Shown piece by piece: positions 63,701 through 64,000 of a DNA stretch of 64,000 nucleotides (position 1 is the stretch's first letter; each line of letters starts with the position of its first letter). This DNA is from Dryas octopetala (taxonomy: Eukaryota; Streptophyta; Magnoliopsida; Rosales; Rosaceae). Location of the stretch: assembly GCA_963921425.1 (NCBI GenBank), contig OY992832.1:11531249-11595248 (forward strand). Reading direction: 5' to 3'. The notes under the pieces were generated by a model. It was not told the origin of the DNA, did no database searches, and was given only the letters and a program-made list of their open reading frames with translations. A program made the position numbers and the translations under genes.

Positions 63701-64000
63701 TAAAGCCCCTAAGCCAAAGACAGCATCCTTGACTTCTTCCAAAAATACTGGAGCCAAAAGGGAAGAATTCATTTCATCAGTCACCACAGTCTTGACACTA
63801 GCCAATGCAGACTCCCAGCTCCTAGGACCATCACTTGTAAAAAGAGTCTTATAATAATTCAAGAACCCTTCATGTATATCCGCTTCATCATTTAACCAAT
63901 TCCCTTTCTCATCTTTTAAACTCAATACCTTGTTAAATTGCCTTCGTTGAATTGTTGAAAGATGGAAGAATTTAGTATTCTTATCACCAAGCTGCAACCA
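60731..64000 (-). mobile_element. LINE (L1-type) retrotransposon, 3' part
   Basis: A minus-strand non-LTR retrotransposon running off the right edge. Its poly(A) tail is the T-rich stretch at 60731-60753 on the plus strand. A 3'UTR of about 160 bp precedes the ORF2 stop. The endonuclease, ORF1 and 5' end are outside the window. Domains run RT, then zinc-binding RVT region, then RNase H-like, the order usual for plant L1 elements. Confidence 0.92.
60912..64000 (-). pseudogene. LINE ORF2 (reverse transcriptase - RNase H), one stop and one frameshift
   Basis: Open from the window edge. RT signatures: LGDKNTKFFH, KAPGPDGF, FRPIGCCN, LANRLK, motif A KVDMNKAYDRVEWDF, motif B GLRQGDPLFPYLF and motif C FFADD with both catalytic Asp present. 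A TGA at 61882-61880 interrupts the frame within the zinc-binding region, at a position where related elements have Trp; the same frame continues past it (KIKHFMWRA, CPICGEHPETIEHIFLLCPW). Near 61.47 kb a single-base-type frameshift moves to the frame that carries the RNase H-like domain (VNVDGAW, E in VEAMAFNAGLL, SDSQVVV, NKAADVVSRLA), ending TAG at 60914-60912. So it is otherwise well preserved, suggesting a fairly recent insertion. Confidence 0.9.

Overview
This is a nuclear genomic window from a flowering plant, almost certainly a eudicot. The genes are intron-rich with canonical GT..AG borders, intergenic DNA is AT-rich and full of small transposon relics, and every recognisable protein is a plant family (plastid ribokinase, TDY-type MAP kinase, Kunitz inhibitor, BASS carrier, FLX-like coiled coil, SWEET carrier). 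A woody rosid would fit, but that is only an impression from protein resemblance. There is one 200-base assembly gap (26748-26947).

Layout. 0-2.4 kb: AT-rich flank with two inverted-repeat elements. 2.5-5.3 kb (+): ribokinase, 4 exons. 5.96-7.05 kb: 1.1-kb transposon-like element. 7.4-11.2 kb (+): cytosolic asparaginyl-tRNA synthetase, 6 coding exons and a 5'UTR intron. 11.2-15.3 kb: intergenic, with a truncated LINE. 15.8-20.0 kb (+): group D (TDY) MAP kinase, 10 exons. 20.5-22.9 kb (-): 2-oxoglutarate/Fe(II) dioxygenase, 4 exons. 23.8-24.4 kb (-): intronless Kunitz inhibitor. 24.6-27.2 kb: a small inverted-repeat element, then a Mutator-like element with a perfect 9-bp target duplication that contains the gap. 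28.8-29.9 kb (-): PHD plus extended-PHD chromatin protein. 30.3-31.2 kb: TIR element carrying a (CCN)n array. 31.6-34.9 kb (-): plastid BASS-type carrier, 7 exons. 35.4-35.8 kb: foldback element. 36.6-38.5 kb (-): weak candidate small spliced transcript. 40.6-42.1 kb (-): FLX-like protein, 4 exons. 43.05-44.27 kb: two adjoining GC-rich minisatellites with higher-order structure. 46.4-47.1 kb: 656-bp near-palindrome. 47.6-48.5 kb (+): small membrane-anchored protein of unknown function. 50.1-52.8 kb (-): SWEET2-like sugar carrier, 6 exons. 53-60.7 kb: gene-poor DNA with SINE, MITE and LINE remnants. 60.7-64 kb (-): 3' part of a LINE whose ORF2 is broken by one stop and one frameshift.

The genes do not form a pathway or operon. 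They are independent plant genes in mixed orientation, as expected of an ordinary gene-rich chromosome arm. All exon structures were built by hand from splice signals, reading phase and family resemblance; summed coding lengths are in frame for each gene. I found no convincing new multi-gene system. The most notable features are the repeats: the CGAAATTTCG-rich Mutator-like element, the octamer satellite that encodes the same octapeptide in every frame of a strand, and the long near-perfect palindrome.
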